Assembly: GCF_905120355.1 (NCBI RefSeq)
Contig: NZ_CAJHOB010000004.1
Location: 1-64,000 of the forward strand
Origin: Azonexus hydrophilus
GTDB taxonomy: Bacteria; Pseudomonadota; Gammaproteobacteria; Burkholderiales; Rhodocyclaceae
DNA: 64,000 nt
Direction of reading: 5' to 3'
This document shows positions 21,455 to 33,017 of the stretch, piece after piece. The position numbers and the translations under genes were made by a program. The notes below the pieces were generated by a model, which did not search any database, was not told the DNA's origin, and worked only from the letters and a program-made list of their open reading frames with translations. Each line of letters begins with the position of its first letter. The stretch's first letter is position 1.

Positions 21455-22786
21455 ATGATGCAGAACGACAGTTTGATGGGGCGCTTGCGAGCGCTGGTCG
21501 GGGGTGTGGAGAAACGACGTGCGTTGAATGAGAAAGGGATTGAACGTTTGCGCGGGCAACTGCGCGAATGTGCGGCGGGGCAGGGGGGCGAAGTGTCGGC
21601 GCGCGGACGGGCGGCGAAGCTGGCGGAAACCTATCTGCAGCTCGACGATAGCGGTCGGCAGCAATTCCTGCGCCTGATCGCCCTGGAATTCGGGCCGCAA
21701 CCGCAGATGGTGGCCGTGGCGCATACGGCCTACCAGAAAGCAGTGGGAACGGCCGAGCAGTGGAAGGCGGAAGCCGCCTTGCGGGCGGCGATGCGCTCGG
21801 GGAGGATTCGCATCCTGACCCAGTTCAATGCCATTCCGCAGGGGGTGAAATTTTTGGTCGATCTGCGCGCCGACTTGCTGCGCTATTTACCTGCTGACCG
21901 GGAACTGGCGGTGCTTGACCGGGAACTGGAATCGCGCCTGTCGGCCTGGTTCGACGTCGGTTTCCTTGAATTGCAGCGGTTGACCTGGAATTCGCCGGCC
22001 GCCCTGCTGGAAAAACTGATCGAATATGAAGCGGTACATGAAATCCAGTCGTGGAGCGACCTCAAGAACCGTCTCGACGCGGATCGCCGTCTGTACGCTT
22101 TCTTCCATCCCCGCATGCCGGCCGAGCCGTTGATTTTCGTCGAGGTTGCGCTGACTGATCATCTGGCAGGCAATGTGCAGGAATTGCTGGATGTGCACGC
22201 GCCCTTGTTCGATCAGAAGAAGGCCGATACGGCGATTTTTTATTCCATTTCCAGTACCCAGCCCGGCTTACGTGGCGTGTCCTTCGGCAATTTCCTGCTG
22301 AAGCGGGTGATTGACGATCTGACGCGGGATTTTCCCAAGCTTGATCAGTTCGCCACCCTGTCGCCCATTCCCGGACTGGCGAGTTGGGTGCGCAAGAATC
22401 CGCAGAGCTTGGCTGATTGTGCGATTGACGTGCCGCTGGAGCAGTTGGTTAGCGGTGTCTGGGCCAATGACAAGAAACTGCAGCGTTCACTGCGCGAGCC
22501 ACTGATCCGCCTGGCTGCCCGCTATCTGGCGGAGGCTAAACGCGGTAGCGGCGAATTTCCGCCGCCGTACGATCCGGTGGCCCGTTTTCACCTGGGCAAT
22601 GGTGCGCGTATCGAGCGCTTGAATTACCTCGCCGATACATCGGTCAAGGGATTTGCCCAGTCATTTGGTCTGATGGTCAATTACCGCTACGAGCTGGAAG
22701 CTCTTGAAAATAACCTGGAGGCATTTTCTGCTCAGGGCCGGATTGCCATGTCTTCCGCCGTGCGCCGGCAGGCGCGGCCCGGCTGA
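21455..22786 (+). CDS. Malonyl-CoA decarboxylase
   Basis: This 443-aa enzyme converts malonyl-CoA to acetyl-CoA. The N-terminal half is the helical oligomerisation domain. The C-terminal half is the GNAT-like catalytic domain with the family blocks HPRMPAEPLIFVEVAL, FYSISSTQPGLRGVSFG, FATLSPIPG and HLGNGARIERLNYLADTS. The start is the ATG pair at 21455/21458. AAGGAGGAG (21443-21451) lies just upstream, and the ATG at 21434 is rejected because it would place this site inside the gene. The gene stands alone, not in a mat operon, so a role in malonate use or in balancing malonyl-CoA pools is unclear. It is divergent from the nrd operon, with about 140 bp between the two promoters. Confidence 0.92.
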   Translation: MMQNDSLMGRLRALVGGVEKRRALNEKGIERLRGQLRECAAGQGGEVSARGRAAKLAETYLQLDDSGRQQFLRLIALEFGPQPQMVAVAHTAYQKAVGTAEQWKAEAALRAAMRSGRIRILTQFNAIPQGVKFLVDLRADLLRYLPADRELAVLDRELESRLSAWFDVGFLELQRLTWNSPAALLEKLIEYEAVHEIQSWSDLKNRLDADRRLYAFFHPRMPAEPLIFVEVALTDHLAGNVQELLDVHAPLFDQKKADTAIFYSISSTQPGLRGVSFGNFLLKRVIDDLTRDFPKLDQFATLSPIPGLASWVRKNPQSLADCAIDVPLEQLVSGVWANDKKLQRSLREPLIRLAARYLAEAKRGSGEFPPPYDPVARFHLGNGARIERLNYLADTSVKGFAQSFGLMVNYRYELEALENNLEAFSAQGRIAMSSAVRRQARPG

Positions 22787-22802
22787 GTGCTTGGCGGCGC
22801 TT

Positions 22803-23831
22803 TTACAGCCACCCCGCGAGATGGCGTTCGGCAAGTTGGGCCAGCGCTTCGATCCAGGCGGGGTCTTCGTTCAGCGCCGGGATGTAGTGGTAGCTCTTGC
22901 CTCCGGCCGCAAGAAAATCATCGCGGCCTTCAAGGGCGATTTCTTCGAGGGTTTCCAGGCAGTCGGCGGCAAAGCCTGGGCAGATCACGTCAACCCGCGC
23001 GATGCCGGCATGCGCCCATTTTTCCAGGGTGGCTGTGGTATAGGGCTGCAGCCACTGCGCCTTGCCGAAGCGTGACTGGAAGCAGATCTGGTATTGCTCG
23101 GCACGCAAGCCCAGGCGCTCGGCGAGCGCCTGGCCGCTGGTCAGGCATTCGTCGTAGTACGGATCGCCCAACTGGCGGCTGCGTTCCGGCAAGCCATGAA
23201 AACTCATCAACAGGCGGTCGTTGTCACCGAGGGGGCCGACTTGCTGCCAGTGCCGGCGTACGCTCGCCGCTAGGGCATCGAGATAGGCGGCGTCGCGGTG
23301 GTAGTCGCGCACGAAGCGCATTTCCGGTTGATTGCGCGTGCGCTGCAGCCAGCGTGCGGCGACATCCACCACGGTGGCGGTCGTGCTGGCGGCGTACTGC
23401 GGGTAGAGCGGCAGGATCAGGATGCGTTGATGTCCTGCGGCTTTCAGTTCGTTGAGCACGGCGGGTAGTGCTGGCGTGCCATAGCGCATGGCGTAGGTAA
23501 CCTGCACCTGGTGGCCACGCTCACCGAGAAGGCCGCGCAGTAGCTTGGTCTGCCTTTCCGTATGGACACGGAGCGGGGAACCTTCCGGCATCCACACGGT
23601 GGCGTATTTGGCAGCGGATTTCTTGGGCCGCAGGTTGAGGATGATGCCGTGCAGAATGGGCCACCAGATCAGGCGGGGAATTTCGACCACGCGTGGATCG
23701 CCGAGAAATTCGGCGAGGTAGCGCCGCAGTGCGGCGGCGGTCGGTGCCGCAGGCGTGCCGAGATTGACCAGGACGATGGCAGGCGTGTTCTGAGGTGTCG
23801 CTGGTGCGGATTCCGGGAGGTAGCGGGGCAT
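22803..23831 (-). CDS. hemH: Ferrochelatase
   Basis: This 342-aa enzyme inserts Fe2+ into protoporphyrin IX, the last step of heme synthesis. Family blocks: [12 protein letters not shown] near the N-terminus, the [13 protein letters not shown] segment, [15 protein letters not shown], the active-site His in [12 protein letters not shown], and [16 protein letters not shown] near the end. It acts at the inner membrane face. The ATG at 23831 lies 5 bp after the hrcA stop, so hrcA-hemH form one transcript, an arrangement I know from other betaproteobacteria. An upstream in-frame extension lies inside hrcA and is rejected. Confidence 0.95.
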   Translation of the reverse strand: MPRYLPESAPATPQNTPAIVLVNLGTPAAPTAAALRRYLAEFLGDPRVVEIPRLIWWPILHGIILNLRPKKSAAKYATVWMPEGSPLRVHTERQTKLLRGLLGERGHQVQVTYAMRYGTPALPAVLNELKAAGHQRILILPLYPQYAASTTATVVDVAARWLQRTRNQPEMRFVRDYHRDAAYLDALAASVRRHWQQVGPLGDNDRLLMSFHGLPERSRQLGDPYYDECLTSGQALAERLGLRAEQYQICFQSRFGKAQWLQPYTTATLEKWAHAGIARVDVICPGFAADCLETLEEIALEGRDDFLAAGGKSYHYIPALNEDPAWIEALAQLAERHLAGWL

Positions 23832-23836
23832 GGGGG

Positions 23837-24862
23837 TCAGGGATTTTTCTGGGAGAGGGCTGATGACAGCAGACGGGCGGTGATATCCACGATGGGAATG
23901 ACGCGCTCGTAGGCCATGCGTGTGGGGCCGATGACCCCGAGGGAGCCGACGATCTCGCCATCGACTGAATAAGGTGCGGTGATGACGCTGCATTCATCCA
24001 GGCTGGCGATGCCCGATTCCTGGCCGATGAATATTTTGACGCCTTCGGCATGGCTGGAGATGTTGAGCAGATGCATCAGGCTGCTGCGTTGTTCGAACAG
24101 GTCGAACAATTCACGCAGGCGCTTCATGTTGGAGGAGAGTTCTTCCACATCAAGCAGGTTTTTTTCGCCGGAGATGACGTACGGTGCGGCGTTTTCGTTC
24201 AGTGCCGCGCTGCCGGCTTCCAGCGTCAGGGCCATCAGCGGGCGGATATCGTCGCGCAGGCGCTGGATTTCGCTGGCCAGCCGTTGCTGGATCTGCTCGA
24301 ATTCCAGGCCGGCAAAGTTCTGGTTGAGGTAGTTGCCAGCGCTGACCAGCTCCGACTGGGTGTAGGCGCGGTCGACTTCAAGGATGCGATTCTGTACATC
24401 GCCATCGGCGGTGACGATGATCAATAGCAGACGTTTTTCCGCCAGGCTGACGAATTCGATCTGGCGTATGCGCTGGCCGCTACGGCGGGGCGCGATGACG
24501 ACGCCGGCAAAGTGGGTCAGGCTGGATAACAGCTGCGAGGCGCTAGCGATGATCTGTTTGTTCGGCCTGCCCTGCAGGGCGTCTGCAATTGCTCCACGCT
24601 GGCTGGCAGCAAGCGGTTCGACGGTGAGCAGGCGGTCGACGAAGAGGCGGTAACCACGTGCCGTCGGCACGCGCCCGGCAGAGGTGTGCGGGCTGGCGAC
24701 GAAACCGGCTTCTTCCAGGTCGGCCATGACGTTGCGGATGGTCGCCGGCGACAGATCGAGCTGGGAAAATTTGGACAGGGCGCGGGAACCCACCGGCTGA
24801 CCGTCGGCAATATAGTGTTCCACCAGGGTTTTGAGCAGGGAGCGGGAGCGTTCGTCAAGCAT
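23837..24862 (-). CDS. hrcA: Heat-inducible transcription repressor HrcA
   Basis: This 341-aa repressor binds CIRCE operators of groE and dnaK operons and is kept active by GroEL. The N-terminal winged helix ([46 protein letters not shown]) is followed by the typical [18 protein letters not shown] block, a GAF-like dimer domain, and the C-terminal [16 protein letters not shown] chose the ATG at 24862, where the family sequence begins, over one eight codons upstream. No CIRCE inverted repeat was seen in the window, so its targets lie elsewhere. It leads the hrcA-hemH unit. Confidence 0.94.
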   Translation of the reverse strand: MLDERSRSLLKTLVEHYIADGQPVGSRALSKFSQLDLSPATIRNVMADLEEAGFVASPHTSAGRVPTARGYRLFVDRLLTVEPLAASQRGAIADALQGRPNKQIIASASQLLSSLTHFAGVVIAPRRSGQRIRQIEFVSLAEKRLLLIIVTADGDVQNRILEVDRAYTQSELVSAGNYLNQNFAGLEFEQIQQRLASEIQRLRDDIRPLMALTLEAGSAALNENAAPYVISGEKNLLDVEELSSNMKRLRELFDLFEQRSSLMHLLNISSHAEGVKIFIGQESGIASLDECSVITAPYSVDGEIVGSLGVIGPTRMAYERVIPIVDITARLLSSALSQKNP

Positions 24863-24997
24863 GTCCCGGATTCTACCCAAAAGCACCCCGGGGGCGCGCG
24901 GGAGAATGGCAGTGGGCGGTAAGGGGCGCTGTTACAATGCGTCTACGGTGTGCCCGACAGCGCTCCTGGCGGCCGTTTGCCGGGGAGGGAGAGAAAA

Positions 24998-27064
24998 ATG
25001 CGAAGAGTTTTGTTGCGGTATCGTTACTGGCCGTTGCCGATTCTGGTGTGGACGGTGGTGGTTCTGGCTTCCTGGTCCTGGAATCAGGCCTTGGTCGAGC
25101 ACAAGATCGTGCAGCTGGCTGCGGACCGCGCCGAGTTTGTGTTCAAGATGGTGGAAACGGCACGGCTGTGGAATGCACGCCATGGCGGGGTTTATGCGGC
25201 GATCAATGAACACACGCCGCCCAGTCCGTATTTGCAGGTGCCTGATCGGGAAATCACCACGCCTGGCGGCGTCCGCCTGACAATGGTCAATCCGGCCTAC
25301 ATGACCCGTCAGTTGATTGGCGTGGTGGCGGAGCGTACCGATCTTGGTCTGCACCTGACCAGCCTCAAACCGCTCAACCCGAACAACGAGGCGGATGCCT
25401 GGGAAAAGGTGCAGCTGCGGAAATTCGAGCAGGGTGGCGGGAATGTACTCGAAGCGGTTTTCGAAGAGGGTGTCGAACGCTTCCGCTTCATGGCGCCGCT
25501 GAAAGTGGAAGCGCCTTGCCTTAAATGTCATCGCCACCAGGGGTATCAGCTGGGCGATATTCGTGGGGGCCTTAGTGTTTCCTTTTCGGCACCACCGTTG
25601 CGCGCGCAGGAATCATTGCAACTGCAGCGCATTGGCTTGATGCACTTGATGACCTGGGCGCTGGTGACGGCCTTGATCTTGTTCGGGTTGGTGCGTTTTC
25701 GCCGGCATATATTCGAGTTGCAGACCGCCAAGGAGCAGACGGAATCACTGGTGGTGGAGCGTACGGCCGAATTGCGCGAGCAGGTACTGGAGCGGCAGCA
25801 GGCGGAAGCCCAGTTGCGCTTGTTCATCGAATCTTCTGGCGAGGGCATTCTTGGCATGGATGTCAGTGGCCGTTGTACCCTGGCCAATCCGGAAGCGCTA
25901 CGCTTGTTGCGGGCGCAACCGGAGCACCTGCTGGGCAAGGACCTGCCGGCCACCATTCATTCCTGTCACAGTGATGGCAGGCCGCATACAGCAGACAGTT
26001 GTGCGCTCTACCGTACCCTGCATAGCGGCCAGGCGGTGCATGATGATAGCGATGTCTTCTGGTGCGTGGATGGCGCTGCCATTCCGGTCGAGTACCGGTC
26101 CCAGCCGTTGTACGCCGATGGCTATCTGCTGGGCGCCGTGATCACGTTCAGTGACATCAGTCAGCGGCGGGCTGCGGAGGCGGCTTTGCGCAAGCTTTCC
26201 GGGGCGATCGAACATAGTCCTGTCGCGGCGGTGATTACCGATCGGCAAGGGGGCATCGAATACGTCAATCCGCGCTTCAGCGAGATGACGGGCTATTCCT
26301 CAGCAGATGTGCTCGGCCAGAATCCACGCGTCTGGCAGTCGGGAACGACGCCGCTGAAGACCTACGAACGCTTGTGGGCGACGATCAGCGCCGGTGAGTC
26401 ATGGGAAGGTGAATGGCAGAATCGCACGCGCCAGGGGCGGCTGTTCTGGGCGCGGGCCCGCATTTCACCCATCCGCAACGATCGTGGCGAGATCACGCAC
26501 TTCGTTTTGCTGATGGAAGATATCAGCGAGCATAAGGCACAGGAAGAAACCATCTGGCGGCAGGCGAATTACGACAGCCTCACCGCGCTGCCTAATCGCA
26601 CCCTGTTCGCTCAGCGACTGAACCAGGCCCTGGGCCAGGCAGAGAGAAACGATGCGGTGTGTGCCCTGTTCTACATCGACCTGGATGGCTTCAAGGCGGT
26701 GAACGATACCCACGGTCATGCGGCGGGTGATCTGTTGTTGCAGGAAGTGGCGCAGCGCCTGCTGGCTTGTGTCCGTGACAGCGACACGGTGGCCCGCCTG
26801 GGAGGAGATGAATTTGCCATCATCCTGTCGCAGGTTTCGGGACATGACGGGGCCAGGCATGTCGCCGAAAACGTAGTCCGTACCCTGCGGCAAGCTTTCC
26901 TGCTCAATGGCGAGGTCGCGCATGTTTCCGGCTCCATCGGCATTGCCTTCTACCCCACGCACGCTGCCACGGCTGACGCCCTGATGCGTGCGGCCGATGC
27001 GGCGATGTATGCGGTCAAGGCCGAAGGCAAAGGCAGCTACCGTTTTGCGGCGAATGACGCATGA
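24998..27064 (+). CDS. Membrane sensor diguanylate cyclase with heme-type Tll0287-like domain and two PAS domains
   Basis: This 688-aa inner-membrane protein makes cyclic di-GMP. Domains in order: TM1 (residues 12-28), a periplasmic Tll0287-like/DUF3365 sensor (30-205) with one c-type heme motif CLKCH (174-178), TM2 (213-233), a short coiled coil, PAS1 (about 275-390), PAS2 (about 400-515) and GGDEF (525-685). The signature GGDEF at 602-606 is intact, with an inhibitory RxxD site five residues upstream (RDSD, 593-596). The covalent heme suggests sensing of redox, oxygen or NO; this is inferred. The start at 24998 is preceded by GGGAGGGAGAG. A 22-bp hairpin terminator follows. No EAL domain is present, so it is a synthase only. 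Confidence 0.92.
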   Translation: MRRVLLRYRYWPLPILVWTVVVLASWSWNQALVEHKIVQLAADRAEFVFKMVETARLWNARHGGVYAAINEHTPPSPYLQVPDREITTPGGVRLTMVNPAYMTRQLIGVVAERTDLGLHLTSLKPLNPNNEADAWEKVQLRKFEQGGGNVLEAVFEEGVERFRFMAPLKVEAPCLKCHRHQGYQLGDIRGGLSVSFSAPPLRAQESLQLQRIGLMHLMTWALVTALILFGLVRFRRHIFELQTAKEQTESLVVERTAELREQVLERQQAEAQLRLFIESSGEGILGMDVSGRCTLANPEALRLLRAQPEHLLGKDLPATIHSCHSDGRPHTADSCALYRTLHSGQAVHDDSDVFWCVDGAAIPVEYRSQPLYADGYLLGAVITFSDISQRRAAEAALRKLSGAIEHSPVAAVITDRQGGIEYVNPRFSEMTGYSSADVLGQNPRVWQSGTTPLKTYERLWATISAGESWEGEWQNRTRQGRLFWARARISPIRNDRGEITHFVLLMEDISEHKAQEETIWRQANYDSLTALPNRTLFAQRLNQALGQAERNDAVCALFYIDLDGFKAVNDTHGHAAGDLLLQEVAQRLLACVRDSDTVARLGGDEFAIILSQVSGHDGARHVAENVVRTLRQAFLLNGEVAHVSGSIGIAFYPTHAATADALMRAADAAMYAVKAEGKGSYRFAANDA

Positions 27065-27074
27065 AAAATCTTTG

Positions 27075-27123
27075 CCCCAGATGTGAAAAAGCCACCGTCA
27101 GGGTGGCTTTTTCACATCTGGGG
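27075..27123. terminator. Long bidirectional terminator between the cyclase gene and dksA
   Basis: A perfect 22-bp inverted repeat (arms 27075-27096 and 27102-27123, starting CCCCAGATGTG and ending CACATCTGGGG) encloses a 5-nt loop. The A5 and T5 tracts inside the arms give a U-rich descending arm in both directions, so it can serve the plus-strand cyclase gene and the minus-strand dksA. Confidence 0.9.
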
Positions 27124-27132
27124 CCGGGCCGC

Positions 27133-27558
27133 TTACTTGGCCATCTGCTTTTCTTTCAACTCGTCCAGTGTCTTGCAGTCGATGCACAAGGTGGCAGTAG
27201 GGCGTGCTTCCAGACGTTTGATGCCAATCTCGACTCCGCATTTGTCGCAGTAACCGTAGTCGTCATCAGCAATACGGGTCAGGGTTTCATCGATCTTCTT
27301 GATCAGCTTGCGTTCGCGGTCACGGTTACGCAGTTCGATCGCCATGTCGGTTTCCTGGCTGGCGCGGTCGTTCGGGTCGGCAAATACGGTGGCTTCGTCC
27401 TGCATCGTATGGACGGTGCGGTCGATATCTTCGCTCAAATCCTTTTTCAGCGACTCCAGAATTTTCCGGAAATGGGTGAGCTGTTTGTTGTTCATGTAGG
27501 CCTCACCCGCCTTGGGTTCGTAGGGAACGAACTGTTTGTGGAGCAATTCTTCTGCCAT
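27133..27558 (-). CDS. dksA: RNA polymerase-binding transcription factor DksA
   Basis: The product is 141 aa from the ATG at 27558; the frame is open further, but only through a TTG. DksA binds the RNA polymerase secondary channel and works with ppGpp in the stringent response. The coiled coil carries the tip with the two acidic residues needed for activity (VFADPNDRAS), and the C-terminal zinc finger has CDKC and CIDC. The length is close to the E. coli protein (151 aa). It stands alone, ending at the bidirectional terminator. Confidence 0.96.
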   Translation of the reverse strand: MAEELLHKQFVPYEPKAGEAYMNNKQLTHFRKILESLKKDLSEDIDRTVHTMQDEATVFADPNDRASQETDMAIELRNRDRERKLIKKIDETLTRIADDDYGYCDKCGVEIGIKRLEARPTATLCIDCKTLDELKEKQMAK

Positions 27559-27745
27559 ATGTTGAGCGCTTCCAGTTGCCAAAAAAGGGGATAGATATCA
27601 GAAAGAGAGGGGGGTGGCAAGCGGGATCGATGGTGCACTGCGGTGTAGCCATCATGATGGTCGCAGTAATTTCCGTCGTGAATGAAGAAAAGGCAAATCG
27701 AGCTGGTATTTCCGTTTGCGTCCCTGTACAATGCGCGGCTCTTGT

Positions 27746-27822
27746 CGGGGCGTAGCGCAGCCTGGTAGCGCATCTGCTTTGGGAGCAGAGGGTCGTGAGT
27801 TCGAATCCCACCGCCCCGACCA
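27746..27822 (+). tRNA. tRNA-Pro (anticodon TGG)
   Basis: This 77-nt cloverleaf has the CGGGGCG acceptor paired with CGCCCCG and an encoded CCA end. The anticodon loop TTTGGGA within the TCTGC/GCAGA stem gives TGG. The T-arm GTTCGAATC is standard. Confidence 0.97.
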
Positions 27823-27828
27823 GTCATC

Positions 27829-27851
27829 ACGGGCCTTTTGGCCCGTTTTTA
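27829..27851 (+). terminator. Rho-independent terminator after tRNA-Pro(TGG)
   Basis: CGGGCC and GGCCCG pair around TTTT and are followed by TTTTT, starting 7 bp after the tRNA. Confidence 0.88.
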
Positions 27852-27974
27852 CTTTCTGGCTCCCGTATCAGGCTGTGTTACAAACATTGGGAGCGAGAGG
27901 GAGTTAGCAGGACCTCTACGTGCGATGAGGCCGTGGCGGCATGGCTAGTTCCAATTTCTGCTAAAGAGAAAATA

Positions 27975-28014
27975 CAAAGACTTAGGGCCACCCGAAGGTG
28001 GCCCTAAGTCTTTG
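27975..28014 (-). terminator. Terminator after tRNA-Pro(GGG)
   Basis: A perfect 18-bp stem (CAAAGACTTAGGGCCACC and its complement) has a 4-nt loop. On the minus strand it is followed by TATTTTCTC. It ends the tRNA-Pro(GGG) transcript 7 bp downstream of the tRNA. Confidence 0.85.
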
Positions 28015-28021
28015 TTTCTAT

Positions 28022-28099
<78 letters not shown>

Positions 28100-28131
28100 C
28101 AAGCCAAAGATTATAGCGTAAATCGGCAAAA

Positions 28132-28533
28132 TCAAACAGTGAGAAGCTGAATGATTTCCTGTAATTCGGTGCGGAGGTCAAGCTTTTCGGCGTTCGTACT
28201 GCCGCTGGCAGCGGGTGTTGCGGCGCTGGGTTCTGAGGCGATCTCGTCCAGGCGGTTGCGCGCACCGTGGATGGTGAACCCTTCGTTGTAAAGAAGTTCA
28301 CGGATGCGGCGCACGAGCAGGACTTCGTGATGCTGGTAATAGCGTCGGTTGCCGCGGCGCTTGACCGGCTTGAGCTGGTTGAACTCCTGTTCCCAGTAAC
28401 GCAGCACGTGGGGCTTGACACCGCACAACTCGCTCACTTCACCGATGGTGAAATAGCGTTTGGCGGGGATGGGCGGCAGATCCTCGCTGCCTTTGGATTT
28501 AGGCAGGGTGTCCATCAAATGAGAGTTCGACAT
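28132..28533 (-). CDS. MerR-family transcriptional regulator downstream of ihfA
   Basis: The product is 133 aa with an N-terminal extension (to about residue 25), a MerR winged helix ([27 protein letters not shown], then [34 protein letters not shown]) and a short variable C-terminus without Cys ligands. It belongs to the small MerR-like family that regularly follows ihfA in gamma- and betaproteobacteria; its target is unknown to me. The start at 28533 overlaps the ihfA stop by 35 bp; an ATG at 28515 is an alternative. Overlap and strand imply co-translation with ihfA at the end of the thrS-pheT operon. Confidence 0.88.
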   Translation of the reverse strand: MSNSHLMDTLPKSKGSEDLPPIPAKRYFTIGEVSELCGVKPHVLRYWEQEFNQLKPVKRRGNRRYYQHHEVLLVRRIRELLYNEGFTIHGARNRLDEIASEPSAATPAASGSTNAEKLDLRTELQEIIQLLTV

Positions 28534-28801
28534 CGGACTTCAGTTTCTGGCTGGCGTGGAAAGTGACGACCCGGCGTGCGGTGATGGGGATTTCTTCGCC
28601 GGTTTTCGGGTTGCGTCCAGGACGCTGCGGTTTATCGCGCAGCTGGAAATTACCGAAGCCGGAAAGCTTGACGCTGTCACCCATTTCGAGTGCGTCACGG
28701 ATTTCATCGAAAAAAGCCTCCACCATGTCCTTTGCCTCACGTTTGTTGAGGCCCACTTTCTCGAACAGGAGGTCGGCGAGCTCGGCTTTGGTCAGGGTCA
28801 T
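28499..28801 (-). CDS. ihfA: Integration host factor subunit alpha
   Basis: This 100-aa DNA-bending protein of the HU/IHF family works as a heterodimer with IhfB. It starts [23 protein letters not shown] and contains [27 protein letters not shown], the beta-arm with the intercalating Pro, and [13 protein letters not shown]. The IHF-alpha assignment rests on the sequence and on its standard position after pheT, from which it is separated by 17 bp. Confidence 0.96.
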   Translation of the reverse strand: MTLTKAELADLLFEKVGLNKREAKDMVEAFFDEIRDALEMGDSVKLSGFGNFQLRDKPQRPGRNPKTGEEIPITARRVVTFHASQKLKSDVELSFDGHPA

Positions 28802-28818
28802 TCTTCTTGAATCTTTCT

Positions 28819-31206
28819 TCAGGCCCGCAGTTGAGCGGCAAATTTATTTTCCAGTTCAGAAGCGATATTTTGCAATGCAGCATCGACTTCGGAATCTAGC
28901 AAAGTGCGTTGAGTATCTTGCATAACTACCCGTAAAGCAAGGCTTTTCTTGTTTTCCGGGATGCCTTTGCCGGTGTAGACGTCGAACAGGTGAATACCCG
29001 TAACCAGCCTGGGAAGGGTGGTTTGCAGGCCGTCAATAATGGCTTGCCAGTGCACTTCCTGGTCGACGATGACGGCGAGGTCGCGGGTGACTGCCGGGAA
29101 TTTTGAAAACTCGGCAAATGCGGGTACCGCTTGCGCTTTCAGTACCGAGAAATCGATCTCGAACAGGACGGGAGCGGCAGGCAGGTCGTATTTTTGCACC
29201 CACTTCGGGTGCAGTTCCCCCAGGAGGCCGACTGGATTACCTTGGAACAGGATGTGCGCTGAACGGCCGGGATGCAGGGCCGGGTGGCTGGCTTTCTCGA
29301 AACGCAGGCTGCAGGAGGGAAATAGAGCCTCCAGATCACCCTTGAGGTCATAGAAATCAACGCTGCGCTTGCCGCTGCTCCAGGTTTCCGGGAGTGCCTG
29401 GCCAAAGGCCAGGCCAGCCAGATGCCAGGGTTGGCTGTAACCGGCCACGGCTTGATTGTGGTCGTCGCTACGGGCAAACACACGCCCCAACTCGAACAGG
29501 CGGACACGGTTCTGCTGGCGTTTGATGTTGGTGACGAGGTTGTCGACCAGGCCACCAAAGAGGCTCGAACGCATGACGGCCATCTGGCTGGCAATGGGGT
29601 TGGCGAGCCGGATCAGTTCGTTGTCTCCGGTTTTGCCAGCGAAATCAGCTTCCCATGCGGTATCGACGAAAGCGAAATTGATGACTTCCTGATAGCCCCG
29701 GTCGGCCATGAATTGCCGGATGCGTGCTGTCGGGCGTTCCTGTTCTGGTTGGGGCAGCATCTGCAGCGCGGCCTGCGGGGCGACGGCCGGGATGTTGTCG
29801 TAACCGATCAGGCGGGCGATTTCCTCGATCAAGTCTTCTTCGATTTCCATGTCGAAGCGCCAGGAAGGCGGAGTGACCATGAATGTCTCGCCATCCTGCG
29901 TGAATTCAAGCGCTAGGCCGCGCAGAATGCCTGCTACTTTTGCACTGTCGAGCGGCAATCCCAGCACCTTGGCTGCACGGGCCGTACGCAGGCGGACGGG
30001 GGGACGGGCAGGCAGTGTGCCTTGGGCAATCTGCACGGGACCGGCGCTGCCACCACAAATTTCGAGGATGAATTGTGTGGCGCGCTCCATGGCCGTTTGC
30101 GTGATGCCGAAGTCGACGCCGCGTTCAAAACGGTGCGAGGCATCGGAACTGAAGCCGAAGCGGCGCGCCCGGCCGGCGATGACGGAGGGAGCAAAGAAAG
30201 CGGATTCCAGAAACAGGTGGCGGGTATCGAGCGTGACTGCACTCTCTTCGCCGCCCATGATGCCGGCTAGAGCGAGTGGTTTTTGCTCGTCGGCGATCAG
30301 CAGCATGTCGGAAGCCAGGGTGATTTCCTGACCATTGAGCAGTCGCAGGCGCTCGCCTTCCTCGGCCATACGCACCTGTACGGCGCCCGCCAGTTTGCTG
30401 TCGTCGAAGGCGTGCAGGGGTTGTCCCAGCTCCAGCATGACGTAGTTGGTGATGTCGACCAGGGCTGAAATCGAACGCAGGCCGCTGCGTTCAAGATGGC
30501 GGCGCATCCACTCAGGGGTTGCGGCACGGGCATTGACATCCTTGATGCTACGGCCGCAGTAGAGCGGGCAGGCGTCACCTGCCTTCAGTGCGAGCGCACG
30601 AACTTCGTCGATCTGTGCGGCAACCGGCGTGATTGCCGGTAGGCTGACCGTGGCGCCAGTGATGGCGCCGACTTCACGGGCAATACCCTGGAGCGACAGG
30701 CAGTCGGCCCGGTTAGGGGTGAGCTTGATCTCAAAAATGGTGTCATCGAGCGCAAGGTAGTTGCGGATGTCGGTGCCGACAGGCGCATCTGCTGGGAGGG
30801 TCAGCAGACCAGAGGCTTCTTCGGTAATACCCAGCTCCTTGGCCGAGCAGAGCATGCCGGACGATTCAATGCCGCGCACTTTGGCGATCTTGATCTTGAA
30901 ATCCCCCGGCAACTTTGCTCCCGGCAAAGCGCATGGCACTTTCAGGCCGGCGGCGACATTGGGTGCACCGCATACAATCTGCTGGGGTGTGCCGCTACCG
31001 ATGTCAACCTGGCAGACGTTGAGGCGGTCGGCATCGGGGTGTTTGCTGACGGACAGTACTTGCGCCACGATCACGCTGGTGAATGCCGGTGCGACCGGGG
31101 TCATGTCTTCGACTTCGAGGCCAGCCATGGTCAGGCTATGGGAAAGTTCGGCGCTGCTCAGTGCAGGATTGACGAAGCTACGCAACCAGGATTCAGAGAA
31201 TTTCAT
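28819..31206 (-). CDS. pheT: Phenylalanyl-tRNA synthetase beta subunit
   Basis: This 795-aa subunit of the alpha2-beta2 synthetase charges tRNA-Phe. Domains in order: a short B1 start ([14 protein letters not shown]), a tRNA-binding OB fold (about 40-150; VGTDIRNYL at its end), the B3/B4 editing domain that hydrolyses Tyr-tRNA-Phe (about 210-395, with [11 protein letters not shown]), the B5 domain, the catalytic-like domain and the C-terminal ferredoxin-fold anticodon-binding domain (from about 700). The length is the usual 790-800 aa. It lies 42 bp after pheS. Confidence 0.96.
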   Translation of the reverse strand: MKFSESWLRSFVNPALSSAELSHSLTMAGLEVEDMTPVAPAFTSVIVAQVLSVSKHPDADRLNVCQVDIGSGTPQQIVCGAPNVAAGLKVPCALPGAKLPGDFKIKIAKVRGIESSGMLCSAKELGITEEASGLLTLPADAPVGTDIRNYLALDDTIFEIKLTPNRADCLSLQGIAREVGAITGATVSLPAITPVAAQIDEVRALALKAGDACPLYCGRSIKDVNARAATPEWMRRHLERSGLRSISALVDITNYVMLELGQPLHAFDDSKLAGAVQVRMAEEGERLRLLNGQEITLASDMLLIADEQKPLALAGIMGGEESAVTLDTRHLFLESAFFAPSVIAGRARRFGFSSDASHRFERGVDFGITQTAMERATQFILEICGGSAGPVQIAQGTLPARPPVRLRTARAAKVLGLPLDSAKVAGILRGLALEFTQDGETFMVTPPSWRFDMEIEEDLIEEIARLIGYDNIPAVAPQAALQMLPQPEQERPTARIRQFMADRGYQEVINFAFVDTAWEADFAGKTGDNELIRLANPIASQMAVMRSSLFGGLVDNLVTNIKRQQNRVRLFELGRVFARSDDHNQAVAGYSQPWHLAGLAFGQALPETWSSGKRSVDFYDLKGDLEALFPSCSLRFEKASHPALHPGRSAHILFQGNPVGLLGELHPKWVQKYDLPAAPVLFEIDFSVLKAQAVPAFAEFSKFPAVTRDLAVIVDQEVHWQAIIDGLQTTLPRLVTGIHLFDVYTGKGIPENKKSLALRVVMQDTQRTLLDSEVDAALQNIASELENKFAAQLRA

Positions 31207-31248
31207 GGCAGTCTCACGGAAAAACGAGCGGTAGGGACTATGAGGCGA

Positions 31249-32348
<1,100 letters not shown>

Positions 32349-32365
32349 ATCACTTGAGCCAGTGC

Positions 32366-32725
32366 TTAGGCGCCGAGCTTGGCCTTGGCTTGGGCGGCCA
32401 GGGCAGCGAAAGCCGGCTGGTCAAAGACGGCCAGATCGGCAAGAACTTTGCGGTCGACTTCGATGTTGGCTTTCTTCAGGCCGTTCATCAGGGTGCTGTA
32501 CTTCATGCCCAGTTCGCGGGCGGCAGCATTGATACGGACGATCCACAGCGAACGGAACTGACGCTTGCGCTGACGGCGGTCACGGTATTGATACTGGCCA
32601 GCCTTCATCACCGCCTGTTTGGCGACGCGATAGACGTTCTTGCGGCGACCGCGATACCCCTTGGCCTGGGCGAGAACTTTCTTGTGACGGGCGCGAGCGG
32701 TTACACCACGTTTAACTCGGGACAT
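32366..32725 (-). CDS. rplT: 50S ribosomal protein L20
   Basis: This 119-aa, strongly basic protein is required for early 50S assembly. It contains [60 protein letters not shown] and the globular end [25 protein letters not shown]. It lies 11 bp after rpmI in the standard infC-rpmI-rplT order. In other bacteria L20 represses this operon by binding its mRNA. Confidence 0.97.
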   Translation of the reverse strand: MSRVKRGVTARARHKKVLAQAKGYRGRRKNVYRVAKQAVMKAGQYQYRDRRQRKRQFRSLWIVRINAAARELGMKYSTLMNGLKKANIEVDRKVLADLAVFDQPAFAALAAQAKAKLGA

Positions 32726-32736
32726 GTGTGATCTCC

Positions 32737-32934
32737 TTAAGCGTAGGGCAACATGGCGCGCACGGCGGCGACGTCACGCTCATGAACGGCAACTGCACCA
32801 CGCAGCTGACGCTTGTTCTTGGTGGTCTTCTTGGTCAGGATGTGACGCTTGAAGGCTTGGCCGCGCTTGACGGTACCGCCAGCGCGAACCGAGAAGCGCT
32901 TCTTGGCGCCGCTCTTGGTCTTCATCTTGGGCAT
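32737..32934 (-). CDS. rpmI: 50S ribosomal protein L35
   Basis: This 65-aa, very basic protein begins [14 protein letters not shown] and contains the L35 pattern [30 protein letters not shown] precedes the ATG. The 83-bp gap to infC holds a GTTTTCG-TCGAAAAC hairpin (about 32966-32981), which may be part of the mRNA site through which L20 controls the operon in other bacteria; that is untested here. Confidence 0.96.
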   Translation of the reverse strand: MPKMKTKSGAKKRFSVRAGGTVKRGQAFKRHILTKKTTKNKRQLRGAVAVHERDVAAVRAMLPYA

Positions 32935-33017
32935 TTAATGCTCCTTAATGGCATGCCGTCAGGTGGTTTTCGACGAAAACGCTTGCTTTACCCGAAAGCA
33001 CTTATAAAAACAACGAA

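Noticed and set aside
27075..28014. Several perfect inverted repeats as a CRISPR-like or mobile repeat array
   Set aside because: Each hairpin is different, sits directly after a gene and has terminator features; there are no repeated units with spacers.
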